Shown: positions 26,474 through 35,856 of the stretch, one piece after another | Numbering within the stretch: the stretch's first letter is position 1 | Layout: every line of letters starts with the position of its first letter | From: Chryseobacterium oleae | GTDB taxonomy: Bacteria; Bacteroidota; Bacteroidia; Flavobacteriales; Weeksellaceae | Assembly (NCBI RefSeq): GCF_900115055.1 | Contig: NZ_FOVD01000007.1 | Coordinates: 62,001 to 126,000 of the forward strand | Length of the DNA stretch: 64,000 nt | Direction of reading: 5' to 3' | The notes under the pieces: generated by a model | The model's input: the letters and a program-made list of their open reading frames with translations, nothing else | Told to the model about the DNA's origin: nothing | The model's database searches: none | Made by a program: the position numbers and the translations under genes

Positions 26474-27241
26474 ATGAGTTACGAAAATATATTATTAGAA
26501 AAAGAAGACAGGATTGCTGTCATTACGATCAACAGACCTCAGAGCTTAAATGCTCTTAATGCAAAGACTATTCAGGAAATTGGCTCAGCTATAGATGAAC
26601 TGAACGCTGACACCACCTGTAGAGCAATTGTTCTAACAGGAAGCGGAGAAAAATCATTTGTAGCCGGAGCAGATATAAAAGAATTCAGTGATTTTGGACA
26701 GGAAAAAGCCGAAGAACTGGCCAGAAACGGGCAAAACAGCCTGTTCAACAAAATTGAAAATACATCTAAACCCGTGATTGCGGCCGTAAACGGTTTTGCA
26801 TTAGGAGGTGGTTTAGAGCTTGCCATGGCGTGCCACATCAGATATGCATCAGAGAATGCAAGACTGGGGCTTCCGGAAGTAACTTTAGGATTAATTCCGG
26901 GTTATGGAGGAACACAGAGACTTCCTAAACTGGTAGGAAAAGGCATCGCCAACGAACTGATCTTCTCTGCCAAAATGATTCCCGCTCAAAGAGCAAAGGA
27001 AATCGGATTGGTGAATGAAGTATACCCAATTGAAGAATTATTAACCAAAACAAAAGAATTAGCAAGTATTATAGCCAGCAACTCACCAATGGCTATATCA
27101 AAGGCCATCCAAGCCGTTAACTTGTCTGATACGGATAAAGGTTTTGAATCTGAAATCAAGTATTTCGGAGAACTTTTTGATCTTGCAGACAAGAAAGAAG
27201 GAGTTACCGCTTTCCTAGAGAAAAGAAAGCCTAACTTCTAA
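26474..27241 (+). CDS. Enoyl-CoA hydratase/isomerase family protein (crotonase)
   Basis: 255 residues. Oxyanion-hole segment FVAGADIKEF near 63-72 and GGGLELAMAC near 109-118; catalytic glutamates in the LPEVTLGLIPGYGGTQRL region near 133-150. It most likely hydrates short-chain enoyl-CoA in fatty-acid or amino-acid breakdown. The exact substrate cannot be read from sequence. No beta-oxidation partners lie next to it; the next gene codes for dCMP deaminase. Confidence 0.9.
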   Translation: MSYENILLEKEDRIAVITINRPQSLNALNAKTIQEIGSAIDELNADTTCRAIVLTGSGEKSFVAGADIKEFSDFGQEKAEELARNGQNSLFNKIENTSKPVIAAVNGFALGGGLELAMACHIRYASENARLGLPEVTLGLIPGYGGTQRLPKLVGKGIANELIFSAKMIPAQRAKEIGLVNEVYPIEELLTKTKELASIIASNSPMAISKAIQAVNLSDTDKGFESEIKYFGELFDLADKKEGVTAFLEKRKPNF

Positions 27242-27284
27242 GATTTTTAATCCAAATTATTTCGAAAAAAACTAATGCTGCGGT

Positions 27285-27707
27285 ATGAATAAGTTTGATA
27301 AAGCTTATCTAAAAATGGCCCAGGAGTGGGCAAAACTATCCTACTGTAAGAGAAAACAGGTAGGAGCACTTATCGTAAAAGATAGGATGATTATTTCAGA
27401 TGGTTACAACGGAACGCCTTCGGGGTTTGAAAACTGCTGTGAAGATGGAGAGGGGAAAACACACTGGTATGTACTTCATGCGGAAGCCAATGCGATATTA
27501 AAGCTGGCCGCTTCCACTCAGTCTGCAAAAGGTGCCACGTTATATTTAACGCTGTCGCCCTGCAAAGAATGCAGCAAACTGATTCTGCAGGCAGGAATTA
27601 CAAGACTTGTGTATATCAATGAGTATTCGGACGACGACGGGATAGCGTTCTTGAGAAACCATCATATTGAAATAGAACAAATATCGGACTGTGAACTAAA
27701 AAAATAA
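27285..27707 (+). CDS. Deoxycytidylate (dCMP) deaminase
   Basis: 140 residues. The zinc and catalytic site LHAEANAI is near 65-72, and SPCKECSKLI near 92-101, the HAE and PCxxC motifs of the cytidine-deaminase superfamily. The early YCKRKQVGALIV block is typical of ComEB/dCMP deaminases. It converts dCMP to dUMP for thymidylate supply. Its stop is six bases before xerD, so the two are cotranscribed. Confidence 0.92.
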   Translation: MNKFDKAYLKMAQEWAKLSYCKRKQVGALIVKDRMIISDGYNGTPSGFENCCEDGEGKTHWYVLHAEANAILKLAASTQSAKGATLYLTLSPCKECSKLILQAGITRLVYINEYSDDDGIAFLRNHHIEIEQISDCELKK

Positions 27708-27713
27708 GCACAA

Positions 27714-28628
27714 ATGACTTGGGATGAAAAGATCAAAGATTTTGAAATATTTCTTCGCTTCGAAAGAAATTTTTCAGAAAACACGCTCGATGCCTATATT
27801 CGAGACATCAAAAAATTAAAAGATTATGCCATAGTGGATCTGGAAAACGTCGGTCCGGATGCTATAGGCTATGAAAACTTACAGGAATATATCTTCAATC
27901 TTTCCAAACAGAAGTTCAGCGAAAGATCTCAGGCAAGATGGATTTCTTCTATTAAAGCTTTCTTCAAGTTTCTTCTTGAAGATGAGTTCAGAGAAGACAA
28001 TCCTGCGTCACTGCTTGAAGGCCCGAAACTGGGATTATATCTTCCTGACACCTTGAGCCTGCCGGATATCAATAAGATCATCGCAGCCATCGAGGCCAAT
28101 TCTGATCTCGGAAAGAGAAATCATTGTATCATTGAGGTTCTGTACGGATGCGGATTACGTGTCTCGGAACTTATTGACCTTAAAATTTCGAACATCAATT
28201 TCAAAGAACAGTATATCAAAGTAAACGGAAAAGGCAATAAAACGCGTTTCGTTCCTTTGGCAGATTATACTGCTGAACTTTTGGAAACCTACATTAACGA
28301 GGTCCGTTCTACCAATAAGATCAATAAAAAGTATGAGGATACGCTGTTTCTTAACAGCCGTGGAACATCTATGTCCAGAGTGATCGTATTTCTGATCATC
28401 AAGGAACTTACAGACAAAGCGGGAGTAAGCAAAAAAATATCTCCACACACGTTCAGACATTCTTTTGCGACACACCTTTTACAGAATGGTGCAGACCTTC
28501 GTTATATCCAGGAAATGCTGGGACATTCCAGTATTACCACTACGGAGATTTATACCCATCTGAAGACAGAAGAACTTCGGGATGTGATCCTGAACTATCA
28601 TCCGAGAAATATTAATATTGCTCAGTGA
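27714..28628 (+). CDS. xerD: Tyrosine recombinase XerD
   Basis: 304 residues, standard Xer length. N-terminal SAM-like core-binding domain 1-100. Catalytic residues visible: Arg in GCGLRVSEL near 145-153, Lys in KGNKTRFVP near 175-183, HTFRHSFATHLL near 244-255, His in GHSSITT near 268-274, and nucleophile Tyr in TEIYTHL near 275-281. It resolves chromosome dimers at dif with its Xer partner. No phage genes surround it, consistent with the housekeeping enzyme. Confidence 0.93.
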   Translation: MTWDEKIKDFEIFLRFERNFSENTLDAYIRDIKKLKDYAIVDLENVGPDAIGYENLQEYIFNLSKQKFSERSQARWISSIKAFFKFLLEDEFREDNPASLLEGPKLGLYLPDTLSLPDINKIIAAIEANSDLGKRNHCIIEVLYGCGLRVSELIDLKISNINFKEQYIKVNGKGNKTRFVPLADYTAELLETYINEVRSTNKINKKYEDTLFLNSRGTSMSRVIVFLIIKELTDKAGVSKKISPHTFRHSFATHLLQNGADLRYIQEMLGHSSITTTEIYTHLKTEELRDVILNYHPRNINIAQ

Positions 28629-28668
28629 TAAAGTTCCATCTGGATTTTGAAAAAACAATTATAAACAG

Positions 28669-29187
28669 ATGAAAGTATTGAAATATTGCCCAAGCTGTGG
28701 CAAAGAAACGCTTCACTGGGACGGTGAAAAGAAATGGAGCTGTCCTGAATGCGGGTTTACCCTTTACAATAACGTAGCCGGCGCAGTAGCCGTTGTTATC
28801 CGGTGTGGTGACGAAATTTATCTTACCAGAAGAAACAGGGACCCTAAAAAGGGAAAACTGGATTTGGCCGGAGGTTTTGTAGATCCGAAGGAAAGTGCCG
28901 AGGAAACCTGTAAAAGAGAGCTTTTCGAAGAACTTCAGCTTGATGTGGATATTTCAAATTTAAAGTATCTGACCAGCCTTCCTAATGTGTATCAGTATAA
29001 GGAAATTGATTATAATACCATCGATCTCTTTTACGAATATACCGTTCAGGAAAAGTTTGAGGTCAGTCTTGAGCTTTCTGAAATATCAGAAGCAGTCTGG
29101 ATTCCTTTGAGCACATTGGATCTTAACGACATTGCTTTTGATTCTCAGAAGAAGTTTTTTGAGGAATATGTGAATAAAAACTTATAA
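28669..29187 (+). CDS. NUDIX hydrolase with N-terminal zinc ribbon
   Basis: 172 residues. A zinc ribbon is formed by C7-x2-C10 and C25-x2-C28. The NUDIX box GGFVDPKESAEETCKRELFE (near 66-85) continues to EEL, so the last part differs slightly from GX5EX7REUXEEXGU. The ribbon-plus-NUDIX plan is that of NudC/YfaO-like proteins that act on NADH, ADP-sugars or other nucleoside diphosphates. The substrate is not predictable here. A terminator-like hairpin follows directly. Confidence 0.85.
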   Translation: MKVLKYCPSCGKETLHWDGEKKWSCPECGFTLYNNVAGAVAVVIRCGDEIYLTRRNRDPKKGKLDLAGGFVDPKESAEETCKRELFEELQLDVDISNLKYLTSLPNVYQYKEIDYNTIDLFYEYTVQEKFEVSLELSEISEAVWIPLSTLDLNDIAFDSQKKFFEEYVNKNL

Positions 29188-29192
29188 TATTT

Positions 29193-29265
29193 CCCACAGA
29201 TCTCACAAAAATCACAGCTATTTTCAATAGTACTGTGTTACGGTGATATCTGTGGGATTTTTTTT
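29193..29265 (+). terminator. Large hairpin with T-run after the NUDIX gene
   Basis: CCCACAGATCTCAC (29193-29206) pairs with GTGATATCTGTGGG (29243-29256), 13 of 14 positions, followed by ATTTTTTTT. The CACAGAT wording also occurs in other intergenic repeats here, so it may be a repeat doing terminator duty. Confidence 0.6.
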
Positions 29266-29506
29266 GGAAGTTACGGATTTGAGGGAGTTATGAGTTATAA
29301 ATGATGAGTTATGAGTTTCAGAAGTACGGAATTGGAGGTTGAAAGTATATGGGTGTAACAGTTCGTTCCTGGTATAAACAACGAAACCCGCATCCCGAAA
29401 CGTACTGAGCTAAAAAAATTCCCAAGAAAAGTCTCCAATTTCAAATCTGAAATCTGATGTCTGATGTCTGATGTCTGAAAAAAACATTTTAACCCAACCT
29501 CAGTTT
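29266..29506. other. Intergenic sequence with short tandem repeats
   Basis: No gene seen. Repeated GAGTTATGAGTTATAAATGA-like units at about 29285-29318 and a TCTGATG tandem at 29453-29478 suggest decayed repeat sequence. Confidence 0.5.
29453..29478. repeat. Tandem 7-bp repeat TCTGATG, 3.7 copies
   Basis: Three exact units followed by TCTGA, in an intergenic region. A simple repeat, prone to slippage, with no gene start nearby that it could switch. Confidence 0.85.
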
Positions 29507-29965
29507 TTAGTAAGATTTAGATTTCAGCATCTCTTCGAAGTACTGAACCATCAGTGTTCTTTCGGCATCTGAAAGGTTGGCTTCTTTGTGATACACAATA
29601 TAGCCCGGCATGGGCATCGTTTTATTTTGAACCGTCTGAATAGCTTTGCTCAGCATATTCTCCTTTAATTCCTGGTTATAAGTTCCCCAAATGGAAAAAT
29701 TCAGGTGTTCCCTGCCTTCATTCACGTGGCTTTTTACAGACCATGAGATAGGTGCGAGGTAAGCATATTTAGGATATACCGTTTCATTGGAATGACAGTC
29801 GTAGCATGCTCCTTTTATCAAATCCCTGATCTTCTCAGGGGTTTTCTTTACCTCCACAAAATTAGCTGCTTTATCAACAGGCTTATTCACCCTGTCAATA
29901 GGAATAAACTGGATCAGCGCAAAAGCGACCAGCGTCCAGAACAATACTTTTTTTACCGTTTTCAT
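29507..29965 (-). CDS. Haem-binding-domain (cytochrome c-like) protein
   Basis: 152 residues. N-terminal hydrophobic signal or anchor (about 6-22). Haem-attachment motif CYDCH at about 54-58 followed by SNETVYPKYAYLAP, the pattern of the haem-binding domain PF14376 found in Bacteroidota periplasmic proteins. A methionine in MPMPGY near 118 could be the distal ligand. It is four bases downstream of the Ig-like lipoprotein gene and cotranscribed with it. Electron transfer or haem sensing is inferred, not shown. Confidence 0.82.
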   Translation of the reverse strand: MKTVKKVLFWTLVAFALIQFIPIDRVNKPVDKAANFVEVKKTPEKIRDLIKGACYDCHSNETVYPKYAYLAPISWSVKSHVNEGREHLNFSIWGTYNQELKENMLSKAIQTVQNKTMPMPGYIVYHKEANLSDAERTLMVQYFEEMLKSKSY

Positions 29966-29969
29966 ATTT

Positions 29970-31730
29970 CTATTTTACCGGTGTCAGTACTGCATTTCCG
30001 GATTCTGACTTCAGTTCTTTTTTTACTTCCTTCTGTACGGTTTCTTGCGGGATTTCTTCCGTTGGAGCTTTTGCAGGTGCAGGAGCAACAGTTCCTTTAG
30101 GGTTATCCAGTGTTCTGGTGTCTTTCAGATCCCAGTCTTCCTTGGTTTCCCAAAGTGGCCTTACAATGGCTTTTTTGTAGAAGACATACGAATCTTCTGC
30201 CGGAGTTTCCGTTTCGAAATCGGCTACGTCCCAGAATTTATTTCCATTGTTATCTACCAGTATCCTGACGATGTATTCATTAGGTTTGAGGATATCAAAT
30301 TTTACGTTGTTTCCTTTGGTATATCTTGAATAAACCACTTTATCCGAAGCATCAAGAAGCTGGATCCAATAGCTGGCTTCCGGAGCATTCTGAATGGCAA
30401 ACGCCAGACTTCCGAACTGATCTACTTTTTCCGCTTCAAAATCAAAACGTTTTGACTGTACATTTTTAGCATAATACGATGAAACGGTTTCTTTCGGAAC
30501 GGTAAGCTGATATTTTTTACCCGGTACAAAATCTGAATGAATCATGATCTGATACGGATCTGTTTCTGAAATTTTCGCTGTAAATTCCTGAGTGGTTAAA
30601 CTGTCGCTCTTCAGGACCCATTTTTCAGGGCTGATCTTATCAATGATATAATTGGATCTTATCTTAAAATCAGAATTCGGGGCTAATGCAGGTCCCCCGT
30701 TATCATTCTCAAGATCCATGGCATTTTTCTTATTGTACTTGTAGAAAACGGATACAGTATCCTGTTTAGTGCCGGTATCATAACTGAATTTGATATTCTC
30801 TGTTACGGTCTGCCCTACATCGCTTTTCACCGCATCAAACCAAATCTTTACGGTATCTGATTTCGGACGGTGGGTGAATTTGATATCCTTAAGTTTATCG
30901 CTCACAGCAGCTACTTTTACACTCTCAGGATTTCCTTCAAAGGTCATGACCACTCCGCCCGGATTTTCTTTCATCTCAGCATATTTCAGAGGCTTTTTAG
31001 AAGGATATACTTTTAATTTTAATCCTGAAATAGATTTTTCTACATCCACAGGATCTTTCTGGAAACCAATTTTTTCTTTCCCCGGATCATACACGGAATT
31101 ACCGTTTTCATCTTCAAAGGCGATGATCTTATATTTTCCCTTTGTCAGATAATTAAGCTCAAAATAACCATCTTCATCCACCTTGGTGATGTAATATGGT
31201 TTCTGCTTATAATTAATGGTATCTTTTACCTGATAAAGGCCTACAACAAGCTTATTTTCGCCCTGTTTCTTTTTAATCGCGGTGGCATCAATGATATCTC
31301 CACTGATGTACAGGTCATCCAGTTTATCTCCCGTAGAGAAAGCAAAATTGAAGTAACGAAGAATATTGGCCTCGTTATTATCTGCAATTGAATTTCCAAA
31401 GTTGAAATTATAGGTGGTATTGGCCTGAAGCGTGTCCTCCCATTGGATCATCACATATTTATTGGCGATATTGGAAGGAAGAATCCGCTTTATATTTTTA
31501 ATGGGCGGAGAAATGATCAGGTTTTTATTAATATCCTTTAAGGTAATATATTCGTCAAAATCCAGCCTAAGCTCGTGGATGTCTCTTTTCACATTGACTC
31601 TTGTAGTGTCAATATTTGAACTTAAAAACTTTGGCGCCAGGGTATCTTTCGGGCCACCAACGGGAGCCCCCACTCTTGCACATGAGTGTACAAGAAAACA
31701 GATAACGAATAATAGAAGAAGTCTTTTCAT
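29970..31730 (-). CDS. Ig-like-domain lipoprotein
   Basis: 586 residues with a lipobox VHSC at about 14-17, followed by ARVGAPVGGPKDTLAPKF, the start typical of Bacteroidota SbsA/Big_5 Ig-like lipoproteins. Several beta-sandwich segments follow, and the C-terminal ~50 residues are Pro/Lys/Glu-rich (PAPAKAPTEEIPQ), probably a flexible linker. A role at the cell surface or in gliding/secretion is possible but not shown. It heads a two-gene unit with the haem-binding protein. Confidence 0.8.
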   Translation of the reverse strand: MKRLLLLFVICFLVHSCARVGAPVGGPKDTLAPKFLSSNIDTTRVNVKRDIHELRLDFDEYITLKDINKNLIISPPIKNIKRILPSNIANKYVMIQWEDTLQANTTYNFNFGNSIADNNEANILRYFNFAFSTGDKLDDLYISGDIIDATAIKKKQGENKLVVGLYQVKDTINYKQKPYYITKVDEDGYFELNYLTKGKYKIIAFEDENGNSVYDPGKEKIGFQKDPVDVEKSISGLKLKVYPSKKPLKYAEMKENPGGVVMTFEGNPESVKVAAVSDKLKDIKFTHRPKSDTVKIWFDAVKSDVGQTVTENIKFSYDTGTKQDTVSVFYKYNKKNAMDLENDNGGPALAPNSDFKIRSNYIIDKISPEKWVLKSDSLTTQEFTAKISETDPYQIMIHSDFVPGKKYQLTVPKETVSSYYAKNVQSKRFDFEAEKVDQFGSLAFAIQNAPEASYWIQLLDASDKVVYSRYTKGNNVKFDILKPNEYIVRILVDNNGNKFWDVADFETETPAEDSYVFYKKAIVRPLWETKEDWDLKDTRTLDNPKGTVAPAPAKAPTEEIPQETVQKEVKKELKSESGNAVLTPVK

Positions 31731-31752
31731 ATATGTTTAACAAAATTAAACA

Positions 31753-33015
31753 TTATTCTCCAAAAACTTCATGTCCTGCGCTCAAAGTATCTTTATTGTC
31801 GTTCATTACACTGTGAAGTTTATCTTTCTGAACAGGAAAATCTTCAAATAATCCTGATAAAGCAAGGGCTGTGTACACCTGATTCGAATATTTATTTCCA
31901 ATCGCTACGATCGTCACTTTGGATTTCAGAAGGTGTGCAAATACGGAATTGGTCCCGTGCCACCAACCATTGTGGTAGGTAAGCTTCTCTCCGTTGTCAA
32001 AAATTTTCATCCTGAAGCCAAGTCCATAATTATTCATCCCTGATTTTTCATTGCTGTATGGCGTGAAAACCATCTGCATCAGATCAGGTTTTAAGAAATC
32101 TTTTGAATACATGGCTTTTGAGAAATTGTAAAGGTCTCTTGGCGTGGTATAGACATTTTTATCTCCGTAAATAAGATCAAGTCTGTCCAAAGGATATAAT
32201 CTGTTTCCACCGTAATAAAAAGACTGTGCCGCCGTGGGAATATCTTTCTCCTGGAAAATATAAGTATGTTCCATTTTCAGAGGCTGAAATATCATTTCCT
32301 TCATCGCCTGTGGAAAAGGAGTTTTTGTGATCTTTTCGATCAGGAGAGCCAGCATCGCAAAATTGGTATTACAGTACATAAAACCTGTATCTGTATCTCT
32401 TGCAAGATCCGGCTTATACTTGATGATCATATCCAGAACATCCTGATTGGTAATGAAAGGCTTTGACAGTTCTGCCGGAGCCGGCTGTATTTTGGGAATA
32501 AAATATTCGTATTTCGGAAGACCGCTTCTCTGATCCAGTAAGGTTTGAACTGTAACGTTCGGATAAGGGAATCCCGGAAAATATTGGGTGAGGTGATCTG
32601 TGAGTTTAATTTTTCCGGCTTCTACCAGCTTTAACATCGCCATGGCCGTCAAAGTTTTTGAAACGGAAGCCACATGAAGTGGTGTATTTTTATCAATGGG
32701 CATCTGGTTTCCTTCTCTGCCAAAACCTCTGTAGTTTTCATACAGAATTTCGTCTCCTTTTGCTACCAGAATCCCTCCACTCAGGTTTCCTCCTTCCCAG
32801 ATTTTTTTGTAATACTGATCGATGTATCCCGTGAGTATTCCTTTGTCACCAAGCTGGCTGTCAGCTTTGGTAAAAACACTGTTCAGATCTACGTTTCCAT
32901 AGTTCGGAAGGTTGGTTGTATTTTCTGCGGAAGCCTTTTTGGAATCAGCATCTTTTTTACAGGAAATAAGGGATAAAAAAACAGTTACAATAAGTACTAA
33001 ATTACGCGTCGTCAT
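31753..33015 (-). CDS. Serine hydrolase (beta-lactamase/PBP-like), lipoprotein
   Basis: 420 residues from the ATG at 33013-33015; an in-frame TTG three codons earlier is less likely. Lipobox LISC ends at residue 19. Catalytic SxxK is SVSK at 117-120, and YCN near 212 supplies the tyrosine/asparagine motif; the third motif is HNGWWHG near 350. This is the class C-type fold shared by esterases, DD-peptidases and beta-lactamases. The HNGWWHG form points to a peptidase or esterase rather than an AmpC. Confidence 0.85.
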   Translation of the reverse strand: MTTRNLVLIVTVFLSLISCKKDADSKKASAENTTNLPNYGNVDLNSVFTKADSQLGDKGILTGYIDQYYKKIWEGGNLSGGILVAKGDEILYENYRGFGREGNQMPIDKNTPLHVASVSKTLTAMAMLKLVEAGKIKLTDHLTQYFPGFPYPNVTVQTLLDQRSGLPKYEYFIPKIQPAPAELSKPFITNQDVLDMIIKYKPDLARDTDTGFMYCNTNFAMLALLIEKITKTPFPQAMKEMIFQPLKMEHTYIFQEKDIPTAAQSFYYGGNRLYPLDRLDLIYGDKNVYTTPRDLYNFSKAMYSKDFLKPDLMQMVFTPYSNEKSGMNNYGLGFRMKIFDNGEKLTYHNGWWHGTNSVFAHLLKSKVTIVAIGNKYSNQVYTALALSGLFEDFPVQKDKLHSVMNDNKDTLSAGHEVFGE

Positions 33016-33362
33016 GAGTATCAAAAAATGAGCAGCAATTTAATAAAACTCAAAATAAATCCTCAATCCGGAGCGTACATTATGAATTATTTAACATTAT
33101 TAAATGCGCTTTTGAAAAATATAAAATCACATGACGCAAATCTTCTCAATGTGGAAACTTTCTTATAATTTAGATTAAGTACTTATTTTTTAAAGTGTAA
33201 AAAATTAATAAGATCTCTTTTATAAATATATATTATAAATAAATCCACGCTAAAAAGGATAATTTATACGGAATTCAGGTGATTATTTGCAATTTTAATT
33301 TTTGTTTTTATGTCTTATTTATGGGAAATATGTATTTTTGCGCTCAATAAAAATTAATAAAA
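33016..33362. other. AT-rich intergenic region
   Basis: 347 bases between divergent genes. I see no ORF with coding character. TATTTTTG at 33333-33340 is a candidate -7 element for the DUF285 gene, without a well-placed TTG upstream. Confidence 0.5.
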
Positions 33363-34784
33363 ATGTTAAAAAAAATTTACTTTTTCTCTTTCTTCTTTTT
33401 GGCCATTAGTGCTCTAGGGGCACAGACGCCACTGATATTAAAATTTTTGGTGACCGATGCTAACAACCTAAAAATAAAATTAAATACCCAAGGCGTTTAC
33501 AGCTACTCATATGTAAAGACCAACAATTCTACTATTACAGGTAATGGAAATGGAAATACGGGTTTAACAGAAATAAGCGTTCCTTCAATAGGAACATATA
33601 CTATTTCAATTACGCCTACCGGCACTTTCAGACTTGGTTCCGGAACTGATGCAGATAAAGTTGTTGAACTGACACAATGGGGGCAAATTACCTGGAATAC
33701 CAATTTATCAGGAATGTTTTCCGGATATGCGAATATTCAAATTACAGCAACTGATGTTCCCGATTTTTCACAAGTTACTAATCTCAGCTCGTTTTTTTCA
33801 GGTTGTACCAACTTATCCATTGTCAACAATATTAACAACTGGAATGTGGGCAACGTGACCAATATGAGTAATTTATTCTTTAATGCCAAGGCTTTTAATA
33901 GGCCAATCGGTAGTTGGAATACATCTAAAGTTACAGATATGAGCCAGATGTTCTTTTATGCTGATGCATTCAATCAGGATATTGGCAATTGGAATGTTTC
34001 AAATGTGACTAACATGAGTTCAATGTTTAATCGTGCGAAGGCATTCAACCAGAATATTAATACCTGGAACGTTTCAAATGTTCAGAATATGTCACTGATG
34101 TTCGAGGCATCTCAGGCGTTTAACCAACCATTAAACAACTGGAATACTTCAAATGTCACCAATATGGCTCAAATGTTTTCTTATCCAAGTTTTAACCAAG
34201 ATATTTCCTCTTGGGATGTATCTAATGTTACCGACATGTCCCGTATGTTTTGGTCTAATAATAATTTTAATAAGAATTTAGGCAATTGGACACTTTCTCC
34301 AATAGTCAATTTGACAGAAATTTTTGGTTATAGTGGTTTAGATTGTGGAAATTATGGGGCAACATTAAAAGGCTGGGCTGAAAATCCTAATTCTCCACTG
34401 GGAAGACTCGTAGGAGCAGTTGGAAGAACTTATGGAAACGGGGGCCAACTATATCGTAACCAATTAATTAACAACAAGGGCTGGACATTTGTTGGAGACA
34501 GTTTTTCTCCAAACTGCTCGGAGCCTTCGTTACTTGTTGAAGAAATAAAATCAGGCAAGACAAAATTACTGCTGTACCCAAATCCTGCCTCAGAAAAGAT
34601 CTTTATAAAATCAGAATACATCACTAAATCAGTACAGGTTTTAGATGCTTCAGGAAAAGCATTATTGAACAAAGTGGGTGAAACAAATCAATTAGACCTG
34701 CAACAAATTCCTACCGGAACCTATTTTATTAAAATTGCAACAGCCGATGGATCTGAGAGTATGCACAAACTCATAAAAAAATAA
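33363..34784 (+). CDS. BspA/DUF285 surface protein with T9SS sorting domain
   Basis: 473 residues. Signal peptide to about residue 20. From about 120 to 320 there are at least six ~25-residue DUF285 repeats built on WNVSNVTNMSxMF and AFNQxIxxW, a beta-solenoid seen in BspA-type adhesins and in Mycoplasma surface proteins. The last ~75 residues are a type A T9SS C-terminal domain, with LLYPNPASEKIFI and a final HKLIKK. The protein should be exported by T9SS to the cell surface. Base composition is AT-richer than its neighbours and the repeats could recombine. Confidence 0.9.
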   Translation: MLKKIYFFSFFFLAISALGAQTPLILKFLVTDANNLKIKLNTQGVYSYSYVKTNNSTITGNGNGNTGLTEISVPSIGTYTISITPTGTFRLGSGTDADKVVELTQWGQITWNTNLSGMFSGYANIQITATDVPDFSQVTNLSSFFSGCTNLSIVNNINNWNVGNVTNMSNLFFNAKAFNRPIGSWNTSKVTDMSQMFFYADAFNQDIGNWNVSNVTNMSSMFNRAKAFNQNINTWNVSNVQNMSLMFEASQAFNQPLNNWNTSNVTNMAQMFSYPSFNQDISSWDVSNVTDMSRMFWSNNNFNKNLGNWTLSPIVNLTEIFGYSGLDCGNYGATLKGWAENPNSPLGRLVGAVGRTYGNGGQLYRNQLINNKGWTFVGDSFSPNCSEPSLLVEEIKSGKTKLLLYPNPASEKIFIKSEYITKSVQVLDASGKALLNKVGETNQLDLQQIPTGTYFIKIATADGSESMHKLIKK

Positions 34785-34843
34785 ACAATACGTAAAAATT
34801 GCCTTTTGCTAAGTAAATATACCAGCTTCCGGCAATAAATGAC

Positions 34844-34875
34844 AAAGCACAGATCTTACGATCTGTGCTTTTTTA
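34844..34875. terminator. Strong terminator between convergent genes
   Basis: AAAGCACAGATC (34844-34855) and GATCTGTGCTTT (34860-34871), perfect 12-bp stem with loop TTAC and a T-run after it. Confidence 0.9.
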
Positions 34876-34920
34876 TATTTGAAAATAAAAATATCATGTA
34901 CTGAAAATGATTTGGAAAGT

Positions 34921-35853
34921 TTAGCTTACAAAGCTCTGCACAATTTTATCTACAATCACCTGCGCCAGCTTTTCTTTGCTTTGATGTGTCCAGCCGGCAA
35001 TGTGTGGGGTTATAATTGTTTTTTCAGATTCCAGAAGATACTTGAGATCTTCATTTTCTGTTTCAAGGTTTTCAAAGGATGCTTTTTCATATTCGAGAAC
35101 ATCCAGACAGGCACCTTTTATTTTCTCTGACTTCAAAGCATCAACTAAATATTTAGTTTCTACATTTTTTCCTCTTGCAGTATTGACAAAATAGAAGTCT
35201 TTTTTCATTCCTGAAATAAACTTTTCATCAATAAGATAATGGGTTTCAGAAGTAAGCGGAATATGCAGGCTTACAACATCTGCAGACTGCTGCAGCTCTT
35301 CCAGACTGACCTGTGAAGCATATTCGTCAGCAAGTCCGGGAAGGATATCATGAAAAACAACTTTACATCCGAATCCCGAGAATCTTTTCGCAGTAGCTTT
35401 TCCCATATTTCCGTATCCGATAAGGCCTACTGTCTTTCCAAGCAGCTCGTCGCCTCTGTTCTCTTCCCGTTTCCAGATTCCGTTTTTCACTTCATTGGAA
35501 GCGATGAAAAGGCGGTTCATCAGAATCAGCAACATGCCTACAACATGTTCCGCGACAGAATCTCTATTGCCTTCGGGAGAATTGATCAACTGTATTCCCA
35601 ATTGCTCTGCAACAGGAATATCAATATTTTCCATTCCCGCTCCTACCCTGGCGATGAATTTCAGATTCTTTCCTTTTTCAAGAAAGTTTTTATCCAAAGG
35701 AATTCTGCTCCTGATGATGATTCCATCATAATTTTCAATTTTATGGCAGACCTCATCATAGGAAGATGTGAAATCCTCTTCCAGCACAAAGTTTTTAGCC
35801 AGAAGCTGCTCTGTGATGAGAGGATGGTTTTTATCTAAAAGGAGAATTTTCAT
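34921..35853 (-). CDS. D-2-hydroxyacid dehydrogenase (SerA-like)
   Basis: 310 residues. NAD-binding loop GLIGYGNMGKA near 141-151; catalytic Arg in NTARGKN near 225-231 and His in TPHIAGWTH near 279-287 with the Glu between. It reduces or oxidises a 2-hydroxy acid; 3-phosphoglycerate dehydrogenase is possible, but it lacks the C-terminal ACT domain, and substrate is not readable. The start codon lies three bases from the edge of the GxxExxY cassette, so its promoter must lie within or beyond that cassette. Confidence 0.88.
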   Translation of the reverse strand: MKILLLDKNHPLITEQLLAKNFVLEEDFTSSYDEVCHKIENYDGIIIRSRIPLDKNFLEKGKNLKFIARVGAGMENIDIPVAEQLGIQLINSPEGNRDSVAEHVVGMLLILMNRLFIASNEVKNGIWKREENRGDELLGKTVGLIGYGNMGKATAKRFSGFGCKVVFHDILPGLADEYASQVSLEELQQSADVVSLHIPLTSETHYLIDEKFISGMKKDFYFVNTARGKNVETKYLVDALKSEKIKGACLDVLEYEKASFENLETENEDLKYLLESEKTIITPHIAGWTHQSKEKLAQVIVDKIVQSFVS

Positions 35854-35856
35854 AAT

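Noticed and set aside
27714..28628. Integrase of a mobile element
   Set aside because: Length and sequence fit housekeeping XerD; no phage genes, att-like repeats or cargo around it.
29453..29478. TCTGATG tandem as a CRISPR-like array
   Set aside because: Units are seven bases and contiguous; there are no spacers and no cas genes.
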